From the NCBI GenBank assembly GCA_028293765.1, contig JAQGOG010000056.1, positions 1 to 64,000 on the forward strand: a DNA stretch of 64,000 nt, in the 5' to 3' direction. The stretch comes from Gammaproteobacteria bacterium. Its GTDB lineage: Bacteria; Pseudomonadota; Gammaproteobacteria; Steroidobacterales; Steroidobacteraceae. This document shows positions 1-10,400 of the stretch, one piece after another. Under the pieces are notes generated by a model. It was not told the origin of the DNA. It searched no databases and saw nothing but the letters and a program-made list of their open reading frames with translations. Position 1 is the stretch's first letter; each line of letters begins with the position of its first letter. The position numbers and the translations under genes are program-made.

Positions 1-112
1 CGCCTGCACCAACGTCGCTCCTGCGCGCCGGACTGGAGCAGCGTTTCAGGGCCTTATCTCGCGTTCAGCGCGCTGGCACGCGCGTTGCAAATTACCTCTT
101 ACTGGAGGACCC

Positions 113-1201
113 ATGAGCGCGCGTGAAGAAATTGTACCGGCTTCGAGCGACGGTCCGGAAACGTCTGCTGCGGGCGACGCCGCGAACGCGGGGGCCGCCC
201 TACCGGCGGCAGGCAGCTCGCGCCAGGTCACTCGTACCGCAGTCATCGACGCCGCGGCCAGAGTCGTCGCGCGCCGTGGCGATCATCGTATGCGATGGTC
301 TGCGATCGCTTTCGAGGTGGGCAACGAGCAGGCCGTGCTCGCCGCCAACTGGTTCCAGGATGTACCGGCGCTCATCGATGAGTGTTACGCGCGTACGGCC
401 CAGGCGTTTGCGGAAAGCCTGCTGCGTGCCGAGACCGCACCGGGCAGCGCCCTCGACAAGGTAGCCGCTTTTCTGGTTGCGGCCCTGGAGCTGCGGCGTG
501 AGCGCGGCTCGCTTCTCTCATTCCGACGAGGTCGGGATCTCCCGACGGCGCTTCAGCGGCGCCTTCATGAATGGGACCAGATGGTTCGCACGCGCCTGAA
601 GAGATTGCTCACGCAGGGAAGGCGCGACGGCTCACTGGCCCTGCGCAACCTCGACAGTGCCTGTGAGTTGATTCTGGCGAGCCTCCAGGTTCCGGACGTG
701 GCGGTGGATGGGCCAGAGCAGCGCATGTGGGACAGCGAGCTCGTCGAGCTGCTGCTTGCAGCACTGTCGGAGCCGCATCCGCCCGAGGACGAGCCCCGCA
801 AGAGTGTTGCGGTGGCCCAAGGCACGTGTCTGTGCGGGACCGTGAGGTACGAAATCGATGGGCCGTTCGAAGTCATGTCGCACTGTCATTGCTCCATGTG
901 CCGCAAGCATCACGGCGCGGCGTTCGCGACCTTCGTGACGGTCTCTCTCAGCAGCTTTCGCTGGGTGGCTGGTGAAGACGCGCTCTCCACTTACCAGTCG
1001 TCGGCCTATGGCAAACGCACGTTCTGCAGCAAGTGCGGTTCGGTGATGCCGGTGGTCGAGTCCGATACCGGGATCGCATTCTGCCCGGCGGGAAACCTGG
1101 ACGGCGAGCTGGGTATTCAGCCGCAGAGTCATCGGTTTGTCGGTTCCAAGGCGTCGTGGCACACGATCACCGACGCTCTCCCCCAACATGAGGAAGTCTG
1201 A
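113..1201 (+). CDS. TetR-like N-terminal region fused to a C-terminal GFA/CENP-V-type zinc domain
   Basis: Single ORF from ATG 113. N-terminal half has a TetR-type helical layout (RTAVIDAAARVVARRGDHRMRWSAIAFEVG...). C-terminal half has GFA motifs GTCLCGTVRYE, HCHCSMCRKHHG, FCSKCGS. Confidence 0.8.
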   Translation: MSAREEIVPASSDGPETSAAGDAANAGAALPAAGSSRQVTRTAVIDAAARVVARRGDHRMRWSAIAFEVGNEQAVLAANWFQDVPALIDECYARTAQAFAESLLRAETAPGSALDKVAAFLVAALELRRERGSLLSFRRGRDLPTALQRRLHEWDQMVRTRLKRLLTQGRRDGSLALRNLDSACELILASLQVPDVAVDGPEQRMWDSELVELLLAALSEPHPPEDEPRKSVAVAQGTCLCGTVRYEIDGPFEVMSHCHCSMCRKHHGAAFATFVTVSLSSFRWVAGEDALSTYQSSAYGKRTFCSKCGSVMPVVESDTGIAFCPAGNLDGELGIQPQSHRFVGSKASWHTITDALPQHEEV

Positions 1202-1664
1202 AGTGACAGCGCACAGGATCTCATCGCGGCAGCGCCCCGCTGCGTCGTCCAGCAAAGTGGCCGGCGGCAGCTGCCTTTGCGGGGAAGTGGCGTTCGAGCT
1301 CGTCAGGTCGGCCGGGCGCATGATGAATTGCCATTGCGCCCGCTGCCGCCGCGCGCATAGTGCGGCGCATGCTTCGAATATCTTCGTCGACTCCACGAAG
1401 TTTCGCTGGCTCCGCGGCGAGACGCAGGTGTCGAACTACGGCCCGCCCAAGGACTGGCACTTCGGGACGGCGTTCTGTCGGCTTTGCGGAAGTACGCTGC
1501 CCCGGGAAGTGCGGTCGGTCGGTATCGTAGTGGTACCCGCTGGTACGCTGGACAGCGATCCGGGAATGCGTCCGGCCGGCCACGGCTTCGCCGGATCCAA
1601 GGCGGACTGGTTTCCCATCACGGACGATCTGCCGCAGTTCGCAGGCATGCCTCCGGTCGGATAG
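1188..1664 (+). CDS. GFA family protein
   Basis: GGSCLCGEVAFE, MNCHCARCRRAHS, FCRLCGS. ATG 1188 overlaps the end of the upstream ORF. Confidence 0.82.
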   Translation: MRKSEVTAHRISSRQRPAASSSKVAGGSCLCGEVAFELVRSAGRMMNCHCARCRRAHSAAHASNIFVDSTKFRWLRGETQVSNYGPPKDWHFGTAFCRLCGSTLPREVRSVGIVVVPAGTLDSDPGMRPAGHGFAGSKADWFPITDDLPQFAGMPPVG

Positions 1665-1721
1665 TCGACCGGGTAAACTTGGGTCCCCGCGCAGGTCGCG
1701 CGGCGTGTGGAGACCCAAGCG

Positions 1722-2921
1722 ATGTTCGAGCGCCTCGATCGACTTCCCCCCGATCCTATCCTCGGCCTCATGGCCGCGTTCCGTGCTGACGCCGACCCTC
1801 ACAAGGTCGATCTCGGCGTAGGGGTCTACCGTAACGATCAAGGGGAAACGCCCATCCTGCAGGCCGTGAGGCAGGCGGAGCAGGCGATGCTCGGGCGTCA
1901 GACGACGAAGACGTATGTCGCGCCAGCGGGGAATCCGGGCTTCAACCAGGCTCTGGAGCGCTTCGTCCTCGGGGACGAGCATTCCGCGCTCACGGCGGGT
2001 CGTGTGCGCACGGTCCAGGCGCCTGGCGGGTGCGGAGCTCTCCGCCTGGGGGCAGAGCTCATTCGAGCGGCGTCCCCCGAATCCGTCGTTTATGTGAGCA
2101 CGCCTACCTGGGCGAATCATGTCCCACTGCTGTCGGGGTGCGGACTGAAGCTCGAACGCTATCCATATTTCGACCCGGCAACGGGCGGCGTGAAATTCGA
2201 GGCCATGCTCGAGGCGCTCGAGCGCCTTCCGGCGCGCGCGGTCGTGCTGCTACATGCGTCCTGCCACAATCCTACAGGTGCCGATCTGAGCGAGGCGCAA
2301 TGGCGCGAGCTGCTGGGGCTCTTCAAGCGTCGTGGCCTGCTGCCTTTCATCGACATCGCCTACCAGGGGCTCGGTACGGGTGTCGTGGAGGATGCCTTTG
2401 GCATTCGGCTGTTCTGTGCGGAGCTCCCTGAAGTCACCATTGCGGTGTCGTGCTCGAAGAACTTCGGCCTGTACCGGGAGCGTACGGGCGCTTTGCATGT
2501 CATCAACGAGACGTCCGCGACTGCCGATGCGGTTCTGACACAGCTCGTGCGCATCGCACGCAGCATCTACTCGATGCCGCCGGATCATGGCGCGGCCATC
2601 GTGCACGAGATTCTGGCCAGCGAGAATTTGCGCAAGGTGTGGGCGGATGAGGTGGCGGTCATGCGCAAGCGGATACAGGGGCTGCGCCATGAGGCCGTCA
2701 GACATCTGCAGCTGACGTGTCCGCACCGGGATTTCGGCTTCATCGAGCGTCAGCGCGGAATGTTTTCGTACCTCGGCGTCAATGTAGAGCAGGTGCGCGA
2801 GCTGCGCACCCGCCATCATGTCTATATGACGGATGACAGTCGCATCAATATCGCCGGGCTCAGGCGCGAGAACCTCGAATACTTCGCGCAGGCCGTCGCG
2901 CAGGTGCTGACAGCGCGATGA
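1722..2921 (+). CDS. Aromatic amino acid / aspartate aminotransferase (class I)
   Basis: MFERLDRLPPDPILGLMAAFRADADPHKVDLGVGVYRND; ASCHNPTGADLS; SCSKNFGLYRERTG (PLP lysine motif). Confidence 0.9.
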   Translation: MFERLDRLPPDPILGLMAAFRADADPHKVDLGVGVYRNDQGETPILQAVRQAEQAMLGRQTTKTYVAPAGNPGFNQALERFVLGDEHSALTAGRVRTVQAPGGCGALRLGAELIRAASPESVVYVSTPTWANHVPLLSGCGLKLERYPYFDPATGGVKFEAMLEALERLPARAVVLLHASCHNPTGADLSEAQWRELLGLFKRRGLLPFIDIAYQGLGTGVVEDAFGIRLFCAELPEVTIAVSCSKNFGLYRERTGALHVINETSATADAVLTQLVRIARSIYSMPPDHGAAIVHEILASENLRKVWADEVAVMRKRIQGLRHEAVRHLQLTCPHRDFGFIERQRGMFSYLGVNVEQVRELRTRHHVYMTDDSRINIAGLRRENLEYFAQAVAQVLTAR

Positions 2922-4996
2922 GTCGAATCTGGGGGGGCGTCGCTATCGCTGTCGCGACGTTTTTGGGAACAGCCATTGTATGGTCCGCCGCTATGCCCGC
3001 CGCCGGGACTCCGGCCGCCGGGCTCCGTGTGGCGGCGGCCGAAATACCAGGTGCGGAGGCTTCCAACGCCGGAGTGAGCGGACCCGTTGTGTCCGCAACG
3101 GATATCCCGCCGGCGCAGGACATAGCGTATCCCGGCACACTCATACTCAAGGTCGATGTCACGGACATCGAACGGCGCCTGTTCAGCGTTCACGAGGTCA
3201 TTCCGGTCAAGCCGGGCCCGTTGATCCTGCTGTATCCGGAGTGGCTGCCCGGCAATCACGCGCCTCGTGGGCCCATCGACGGGCTCGGCGGTCTCCTGAT
3301 CAACGCCAATGGCCGGCGTGTCGAATGGACGCGCGATCCCTTGAACGTTTACGCGTTCCACCTGCAGGTTCCGACCGGGGCCAGCCGGCTCGAGGTGGAG
3401 TTCCAGTTCGCCTCGCCGCTGGTCAGCGGCGAGGGTCGGGCGATGGTCACCCCGGAAATCGTGGGGCTGCAATGGAACACGGTCGTGTTGTATCCGGCGG
3501 GTTACTACGCGAGCCGGATCGTTCTCGCGCCGGAGCTCTCGCTGCCCGAAGGGTGGGACTTCGGTTGCGCCCTGGACGTCGAAGGCCGGCGCGGCAGCAG
3601 AGTGCAGTTCAAGCACTCGACGCTCGAGATGCTCGTGGACTCGCCGTTGTTTGCGGGGCGTTACTTCCGGAGCATCGTCCTCGACCCGGCGCCCGGTGGA
3701 CCAGCGGCTGGCGGGCAGACGGGCGGTATCGCCCTGGGCGGCGCTCCTCAGTCCGGCTCAACGGTGCGGCTCGACATCGTCGCGGATACTCCCGCGAGTT
3801 TCGAGATCAAGCCTGAGCAGATCGCGGCCCACCGTAAGCTCGTGCAGGAGGCCTATGCGCTGTTCGGGGCGCGGCACTTCGGCCATTACGACCTGCTGCT
3901 GGCCCTGAGCGATCACTTCGGCGACATCGGCCTCGAGCACCAGCAGTCGAGCGAGAACCGGCGCCTGCCAGGCTATTTCGTCGATTGGGACAAGGAGGCG
4001 GCGGGCCGCAGCATCCTGCCGCACGAATTCGCGCACTCCTGGAACGGCAAGTTCCGGCGGCCGGCCGGGCTGGCGACGCCCAACTTCAACGTGCCGATGC
4101 AGAACAACCTGCTGTGGGTTTATGAGGGCCTCACCAACTACCTGGAGGGGTTGCTCGCCGCGCGTTCGGGGCTCTGGAGCGCCGATTTCACGCGCCAGGC
4201 ATGGGCATATGTAGCCGCTAACATGGATCGGAATCGTCCGGGCCGGGTCTGGCGCGACATGGAAGATACGACGCACCAGCCCATCGTCACGGCGCGGCGA
4301 CCGCTCTCCTGGGTGTCCTGGCAGCGGACCGAGGACTACTACACGGAAGGAGAGCTCTTGTGGCTCGACGTCGACACGAAGATTCGCGAGCTCAGCGCCG
4401 GCAGGCAGTCCCTTGACGACTTCGCCCGCGGATTTTTCGGCGGCGCCGACGGGAGTCTCGGGCCGGTACCCTATACGTTCGCGGATGTCGTGCATGCGTT
4501 GAACGGCGTTGCTCCCTTCGACTGGGAGAAGTTTCTGACGCAGCGACTGCATTCGCACGGGCCGGGGGCGCCGCTCGATGGCTTGACTCGCGGCGGGTGG
4601 AAGCTCGTCTACACGGACGCGCCTACCGAATACCTGCGCGGCCTCGAGGATCAGCGCAAGGCGGTCGATTTCACGTTCTCACTGGGGTTCAATGTCTCGA
4701 CGCGGGAGTATGGACAGCTCACGGAAGTGCTTTGGGGAGGACCTGGATACGACGCCGGGCTCACGATGGGAACGGCGATCATCGCCGTCAACGGTCATGA
4801 ATACCGCCCCGAGCGCCTGCGCGAAGCGGTCGCGATTGCCAGGAATACGCATAAGCCGATCGAGCTGATCGTGAAGAATCTCGATCGGTATCGCGTGGTG
4901 AGCATCCCTTACTACGAAGGGTTGAAGTACCCGCGACTCGAGAGGGTTGAGAGGAGTGAGGATCGGTTGGCTGCGATCATGAAACCACGGACGTAG
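2918..4996 (+). CDS. M61 family metallopeptidase with C-terminal PDZ-like region
   Basis: HEFAHSWNGKFRRP zinc motif, LLWVYEGLTNYLE, N-terminal signal-like segment. Start overlaps the upstream stop (ATGA). Confidence 0.88.
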   Translation: MSRIWGGVAIAVATFLGTAIVWSAAMPAAGTPAAGLRVAAAEIPGAEASNAGVSGPVVSATDIPPAQDIAYPGTLILKVDVTDIERRLFSVHEVIPVKPGPLILLYPEWLPGNHAPRGPIDGLGGLLINANGRRVEWTRDPLNVYAFHLQVPTGASRLEVEFQFASPLVSGEGRAMVTPEIVGLQWNTVVLYPAGYYASRIVLAPELSLPEGWDFGCALDVEGRRGSRVQFKHSTLEMLVDSPLFAGRYFRSIVLDPAPGGPAAGGQTGGIALGGAPQSGSTVRLDIVADTPASFEIKPEQIAAHRKLVQEAYALFGARHFGHYDLLLALSDHFGDIGLEHQQSSENRRLPGYFVDWDKEAAGRSILPHEFAHSWNGKFRRPAGLATPNFNVPMQNNLLWVYEGLTNYLEGLLAARSGLWSADFTRQAWAYVAANMDRNRPGRVWRDMEDTTHQPIVTARRPLSWVSWQRTEDYYTEGELLWLDVDTKIRELSAGRQSLDDFARGFFGGADGSLGPVPYTFADVVHALNGVAPFDWEKFLTQRLHSHGPGAPLDGLTRGGWKLVYTDAPTEYLRGLEDQRKAVDFTFSLGFNVSTREYGQLTEVLWGGPGYDAGLTMGTAIIAVNGHEYRPERLREAVAIARNTHKPIELIVKNLDRYRVVSIPYYEGLKYPRLERVERSEDRLAAIMKPRT

Positions 4997-5106
4997 TTTG
5001 CCTGGCGCGGCGGGTTCTCGCGTGGTTGCCGCAGCTTGCGGCCACCGCCTCGAAGAGGACATGCTGTGCGCATCAGAGGCAGCGCAGCCGATACTCGGAG
5101 GACCTC

Positions 5107-6087
5107 ATGATGACCAGCGACTTGTCGCGCCGCAGTTTCCTGACTCGAGGCACGATGGCAGCCACTGGCGCGGCGTTGGCTCCGCTGGCCATCGCAAGTG
5201 CGGATCGAGAGCCCGTGGTGGATCCCAAATCCCCTGCAGCAGCCGCGGGAACGCTGTGGATCGGTGGCGATCTGCAGGTGAGCCGCTTGGGATTCGGCGC
5301 CATGCGCATTACCGGCGAGGGGGTCTGGGGCGAGCCGCGGGATGCGCAGGCCGCCCGGGCCGTGCTGCAGCGTGCCGTTGCGCTCGGTACGAATTTTATC
5401 GATACCGCCGATGCATACGGGCCCAATATCAGTGAGCGTCTGATCAAGGAGGCGCTGTATCCGTATCCGCGCGGGCTGCTGATCGCCACCAAGGGCGGCT
5501 ACGTTCGCCCCAGCCGGGAGAAGTGGGTACCGGACGGCCGACCGGAGCATCTGCGAGCGGCCTGCGAAGCGAGTCTGACGCGCCTCAAGTTAGAGCAGAT
5601 CGAGCTTTACCAGCTGCACCGGCCGGATCCGCAGGTGCCTTATGAGGACTCGATCGGCGAGCTCGCGAAGCTGCAGAAGGCAGGCAAGATCCGGCACATC
5701 GGGGTATCCAATGTCGATCCGCAGCAACTCGCCAAGGCGCGCGCGATCGTCAAAGTGGTCTCGGTGCAGAATCGTTATAACGTCGCCGAGCGAGGGTCGG
5801 ACAATGTGCTTGCGATCTGCGAGCGCGAACACATCGCCTTCCTCCCTTGGGAGCCGCTCGCGCAGAGCGTTCAGAAGAGCTGGAGACCCGACGCCCGCCT
5901 CGCGGCCCTGAAGGCGATTGCCAAGGAGCGCAACATCGACACGTCTCGGGCGATGCTGGCGTGGCTGTTGACGAAGTCACCCGTCATATTGCCGATTCCC
6001 GGTACTTCGCGTGTGGATCACCTGGAAGACAACGTGGCGGCGGCGAAGATCAAGCTCAGTGCGCAGGAGATGGCGCGAGTCGGGTAA
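5107..6087 (+). CDS. Aldo/keto reductase with Tat-type signal
   Basis: SRRSFLTRGTMAATGAALAPLAIA twin-arginine signal; VSRLGFGAMRITGEG, FIDTADAYGPN, RHIGVSNV. Confidence 0.88.
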   Translation: MMTSDLSRRSFLTRGTMAATGAALAPLAIASADREPVVDPKSPAAAAGTLWIGGDLQVSRLGFGAMRITGEGVWGEPRDAQAARAVLQRAVALGTNFIDTADAYGPNISERLIKEALYPYPRGLLIATKGGYVRPSREKWVPDGRPEHLRAACEASLTRLKLEQIELYQLHRPDPQVPYEDSIGELAKLQKAGKIRHIGVSNVDPQQLAKARAIVKVVSVQNRYNVAERGSDNVLAICEREHIAFLPWEPLAQSVQKSWRPDARLAALKAIAKERNIDTSRAMLAWLLTKSPVILPIPGTSRVDHLEDNVAAAKIKLSAQEMARVG

Positions 6088-6178
6088 GCGTCACGGCGGC
6101 GTCGGGCTTCCGTTGGTGCGCGCGCCCATCGCGCGCAACGGGCGGCCGCAATAGGCGAGCCTTGGTCAGAGCCGGTTC

Positions 6179-6814
6179 CTAGGGCTCCAAATCCGCAACA
6201 TTCTCGACGGCGGCTGCTGAATCGGTGGCCTTGACGGTACTGTCGCGTTCATACGTGCCGATCAGGCAGCCGCTGGCTATCGCTCGAGCGCGAAGCGCTT
6301 CGAGCAATTCGTCGCGTCCGGGTCCGTCCGAGAAAGGTGCGCCGTCGGCCAGCGCGAAAAGCTGAAATGCGTAGCGGTGCAGGCCATGTCCCGGTGGGGG
6401 ATCGGGGGGTAGCCACGCGCGCTTCAAGTACGAATTGCGACCGACCTTGAGCCTGCTGCCTTCGTGACCGGGACTCGGGATCGCGCCTTCGGGGAGCGCG
6501 CCGTCGCGCGGAGGCAAATCCACCACGATGGCGTGCACCAGGGGGTGGGGTGTTGGGGAGTCGGCATCCTCGACAATCAGCGACAGCGAAGTCGCGATCG
6601 TTGGCACGCCCGTCCATTGCAACGGTGGCGATAGCGCTTCGCCGTCAGCCGTGTACATCTGCGGGATTGGCGAATGGTCTGCAAACGCCAGGCTACGAAC
6701 GTCCAGCTGTGCAGTCCCATTGCGCAGATCGATCTGGTTGAAGGCAATTTTCTCCAGGCCCGCGCGCTGGTGCCGGAGCGCATGACCGAGCGCGTCGGGA
6801 AGCTTTTCGAACAT
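6179..6814 (-). CDS. YbhB/YbcL family Raf kinase inhibitor-like protein
   Basis: PPLQWTGVP, LIVEDADSPTPHPLVHAIVVDLPP, GLHRYAFQLFAL. Exact start uncertain. Confidence 0.82.
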   Translation of the reverse strand: MFEKLPDALGHALRHQRAGLEKIAFNQIDLRNGTAQLDVRSLAFADHSPIPQMYTADGEALSPPLQWTGVPTIATSLSLIVEDADSPTPHPLVHAIVVDLPPRDGALPEGAIPSPGHEGSRLKVGRNSYLKRAWLPPDPPPGHGLHRYAFQLFALADGAPFSDGPGRDELLEALRARAIASGCLIGTYERDSTVKATDSAAAVENVADLEP

Positions 6815-6867
6815 GGCGTGCTCCTGCATGTGCGGGGCATGCAGCACGCCGCATACCCGTGTTCGGC

Positions 6868-7377
6868 CTATTCCGGCACGACAATCCTCTGTGTCGACTT
6901 CACTTCTTCCATCACGAAGTAGGTGTGAGTTTGCTGCACGCCGCGGACTGAGGCGATGCGGTCGCCGAGGAAGCGGCGGTAACTTTCCATGTCAGTGACG
7001 CGGACTTTCAGCAGGTAGTCGAAGCCACCCGCCACCATGTGACATTCCATGACTTCGTCGTGGGCCAGCATGACCTGCTTGAAGCGCTCGAAGGCATCGG
7101 GGGTGGTGCGGTCGAGGGAGACTTCGACGTACGCCAGGAGACCGAGGCCGAGCTTGCCCGGGTTGAGGCGGGCGAAGTAACCCTCGATGTAGCCGGAGGC
7201 TTCGAGGCGTCGGACGCGCTCTAGCGTCGGGGTGATAGTCAGATTCACTTCCCGGGCGAGCTGCGAGACGGTGGTGCGGCCGTCCTGCTGTAGCTTGGCA
7301 AGCAGGCTGCGATCGATACGGTCGAGGTCCCGCGCCGTGATCGCATCCCCTGCTGCGGCGGTGTTTTTTCGGCTCAT
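6868..7377 (-). CDS. Lrp/AsnC family transcriptional regulator
   Basis: LDRIDRSLLAKLQQDGRTTVSQLAREVNLTITPTLERVRRLEASGYIEGYFARLNP. Divergent from putA. Confidence 0.92.
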   Translation of the reverse strand: MSRKNTAAAGDAITARDLDRIDRSLLAKLQQDGRTTVSQLAREVNLTITPTLERVRRLEASGYIEGYFARLNPGKLGLGLLAYVEVSLDRTTPDAFERFKQVMLAHDEVMECHMVAGGFDYLLKVRVTDMESYRRFLGDRIASVRGVQQTHTYFVMEEVKSTQRIVVPE

Positions 7378-7438
7378 GGTAGTGAAATTAACTTTTTAAA
7401 CGCCTAAAACGAGAAACTATTCTCTGCCGTCGGGACTA

Positions 7439-7468
7439 GCATAAGCACAATTTACTGTGCTCCTATGC
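7439..7468. promoter_or_regulatory. Candidate operator dyad between Lrp-type regulator and putA
   Basis: GCATAAGCACAATTTACTGTGCTCCTATGC: AGCACA/TGTGCT inner arms around ATTTAC, GCATA/TATGC outer arms, about 20 bp upstream of putA ATG. Confidence 0.5.
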
Positions 7469-7487
7469 GGGAGCGAAGGCAACCAGA

Positions 7488-10400
7488 ATGGCGGGCACTG
7501 GGGCTGCGCAGCGGATCAATGACCGGCGCGAGGCGGACCGGCTGAGCGTGTTGCGCGACGCGATTCGTGCCGCGACACTGCGTTCCGAGCCGGACGCCAT
7601 CCAGGAGATGCTGAGCTTGCTTGCGCGTGTCGAGCGCAGGCTCGAGGGCGCGAAGAATCGCGCTATTCGCTGGGTCGAGGCTGCGCGGGCGGACGAAAGA
7701 CCGCGCCCGTTCGTCGATTCGATGCTCGAGCAGTTCCCGCTCGATAGCGCGCAAGGCAAGGCGCTCATGAGCCTCGCCGAGGCGCTGCTGCGTACGCCGG
7801 ATCCAAGGCGCGCCGATCAACTCATCGCCGAGCGACTCGCCGCGGTACGGAATGCTGGACGTGCGCGCGTTGGCGGCACACATACCGGAATGGGCAGCGG
7901 CGGCGGTCTCCAAAGTGACGATCTGCTGCTGCGAACCGGGTTCGCGTTGCTGGGGACGGCTAGCCGGTTGTTGCCGGACGTGGCCAACGAGTTGTCCGGG
8001 CGCTTCTCGATCGCGTCGCTTACCAAGCCGCTCGTCGCACCAGTTGTACGCAAGGCATTGCGCGGGTCCATGCAGATGCTAGGACAGGCGTTCATTGTCG
8101 GCGAGACCATCGAGGCCGCGCTGGTACGCGGCGAGTCCCACGTAAATCTGTCCTTATGCTCGTTCGACGTGCTCGGGGAAGGCGCGCGCACGGAGGAGGA
8201 TGCGCAGCGCTACTTCGAATCGTACGCGCGAGCGATTGAGGCTTTACGTGCGCAGCCGGAGGGCTCGGTACATAGTCGCTCGAGCATTTCCGTGAAGCTG
8301 TCTGCGCTCGAGCCGCGCTACACGCTCCTGCAGAGCGCGCGCGTTGCTGAGCGTCTCGTGCCGCAAATGTTGCAGCTCGCCCGCAGCGCCGCTCGTGCGG
8401 GTATCGGGCTCACGATCGACGCGGAAGAAGCGGATCGGCTCGATCTCTCTCTGGATATCGTAGAAGCGCTGGCCCGCGACGAAGAGACTCGCGCCTGGGG
8501 CGGGCTCGGGCTTGCCGTGCAGGCATACGGCCGCCGCGCACCGCTGGTGCTCGACTGGGTTGCTGAGCTGGCGCGCGAGACCGGCCGTCGTATGACCACC
8601 CGCCTCGTAAAAGGGGCGTACTGGGATAGTGAGATCAAGCGAGCGCAGGAGCGCGGGCTTCCGAGCTTCCCGGTCTACACCTCCAAGGCCGCGACGGATG
8701 CGAGTTATCTCGTATGCGCACAGCGGCTCTTCGACGCTCGCGATGTCATCTATCCGCAGTTTGCGACCCATAATGCCTACACGATAGCGGCGGTGCTCGA
8801 GCTCGCTCCGGCCGGCGCGGAGTACGAGTTCCAGCGCCTGCATGGCATGGGTGAGTTGCTGTACGAAGCGGTGCGTGCAGACGCTTCTAACTTGCCTCCG
8901 GTGCGCGTTTACGCTCCCGTGGGGACGCACGAGGACTTGTTGCCCTACCTCGTGCGCCGTCTTCTCGAGAACGGCGCGAATAGCTCGTTCGTTCATCAGT
9001 TCCTCAACCCCCAGGTCCCCGTGGAGCAGGTCGTGCGCGATCCCCTATCTGCCTTGAATGATTCTCCGGAAAATACGCAAGCGCCGACGCCTATCCGAGA
9101 GCCGCGTGCACTCTATGGCGCGGAACGAGCCAACTCCGAGGGGGCCGATTGGGGCAATCCCGCGGAGCTGGCCGCGCTGCAAGCCGAGTTGCGTGGCAGC
9201 GCCGCCGACGTTGCAAGCGGTGGCCCGCTCGTGAACGGCAAGAGAGTGCGGGACGCGGACGCTCCCGTCGTGTCGCCGACGAATCTTCTGGAGACCGTCG
9301 GCATGTCGCGGGATGCGACGGAAGCCGAGATTACGCAGGCAATGGATATTGCCGCACTGGCGCAACCGGGCTGGGATGCGACGCCGGCGGAAACGCGCGC
9401 GGCGTGTTTGGATCGGGCCGCGGAATTGCTTGAAAAACGGCGCGGGCAATTCCTGCGTCTGCTCGTGAAAGAGGCCGGCAAGACATTGCCCGATGCGGTC
9501 GCGGAGTTGCGTGAAGCGGTGGATTTCTGCCGCTACTACGCCGTTCGGGGTCGGGAGCTGTTCGCTCAGCCGCAGGAGCTGCGCGGACCTACCGGTGAGC
9601 GCAATCTGCTTTCGCTGCAAGGGCGGGGCGTGTTTGTTTGCATCAGCCCGTGGAACTTCCCATTGGCGATTTTCACTGGCCAGATTACTGCGGCGCTGAT
9701 GGCAGGTAATGCCGTGGTCGCCAAGCCCGCGCCGGCGACTCCGCTCATCGCTCATGCAATGACTCGTCTTGTGCATGAGGCGGGAGTGCCCTCGGAAATT
9801 CTGCAGCTCACACCGGCCGACGGCCCTGCGTTCGGTCAGGTTGCTCTCAGCCATCCGGCCCTGGCTGGTGTCGCATTCACCGGATCGACGGCGACCGCTG
9901 CCACGATCAATCGCGCGCTCGCGAATCGTGAAGGACCCATCGTTCCGCTCATTGCGGAGACCGGTGGTGTGAACGCGATGATTGTCGATGCGACCGCTCT
10001 ACCGGAACAGGTCGTCGACGATGCAATTACCTCCGCATTCACGAGCGCCGGTCAGCGCTGCTCAGCGCTCCGGGTCATCTTTGTTCAGGAAGAGATCGCG
10101 GACCGCGTCATCGAGATGCTCATCGGCGCGATGAAGTGTCTCGTGATCGGCGATCCGGCGGATCTCGCCACGGACGTAGGTCCCGTCATCTGCGAAGCCG
10201 CGATGCTGCGCCTGCGTAAATACGCTTCCCGCATGCGCGCGGAGGCCGATCTGCTCTATGCGTGCGAGCTCGATCGCAAGCACGAGATGGGTTATTTCGT
10301 CGCCCCGCATCTCTTCCAGCTCCGTGCGCTCGATCAGCTCAAGACGGAAGAGTTTGGTCCGATCCTGCACGTGGCGCGCTATCGTTCGAATCAGTTGCCG

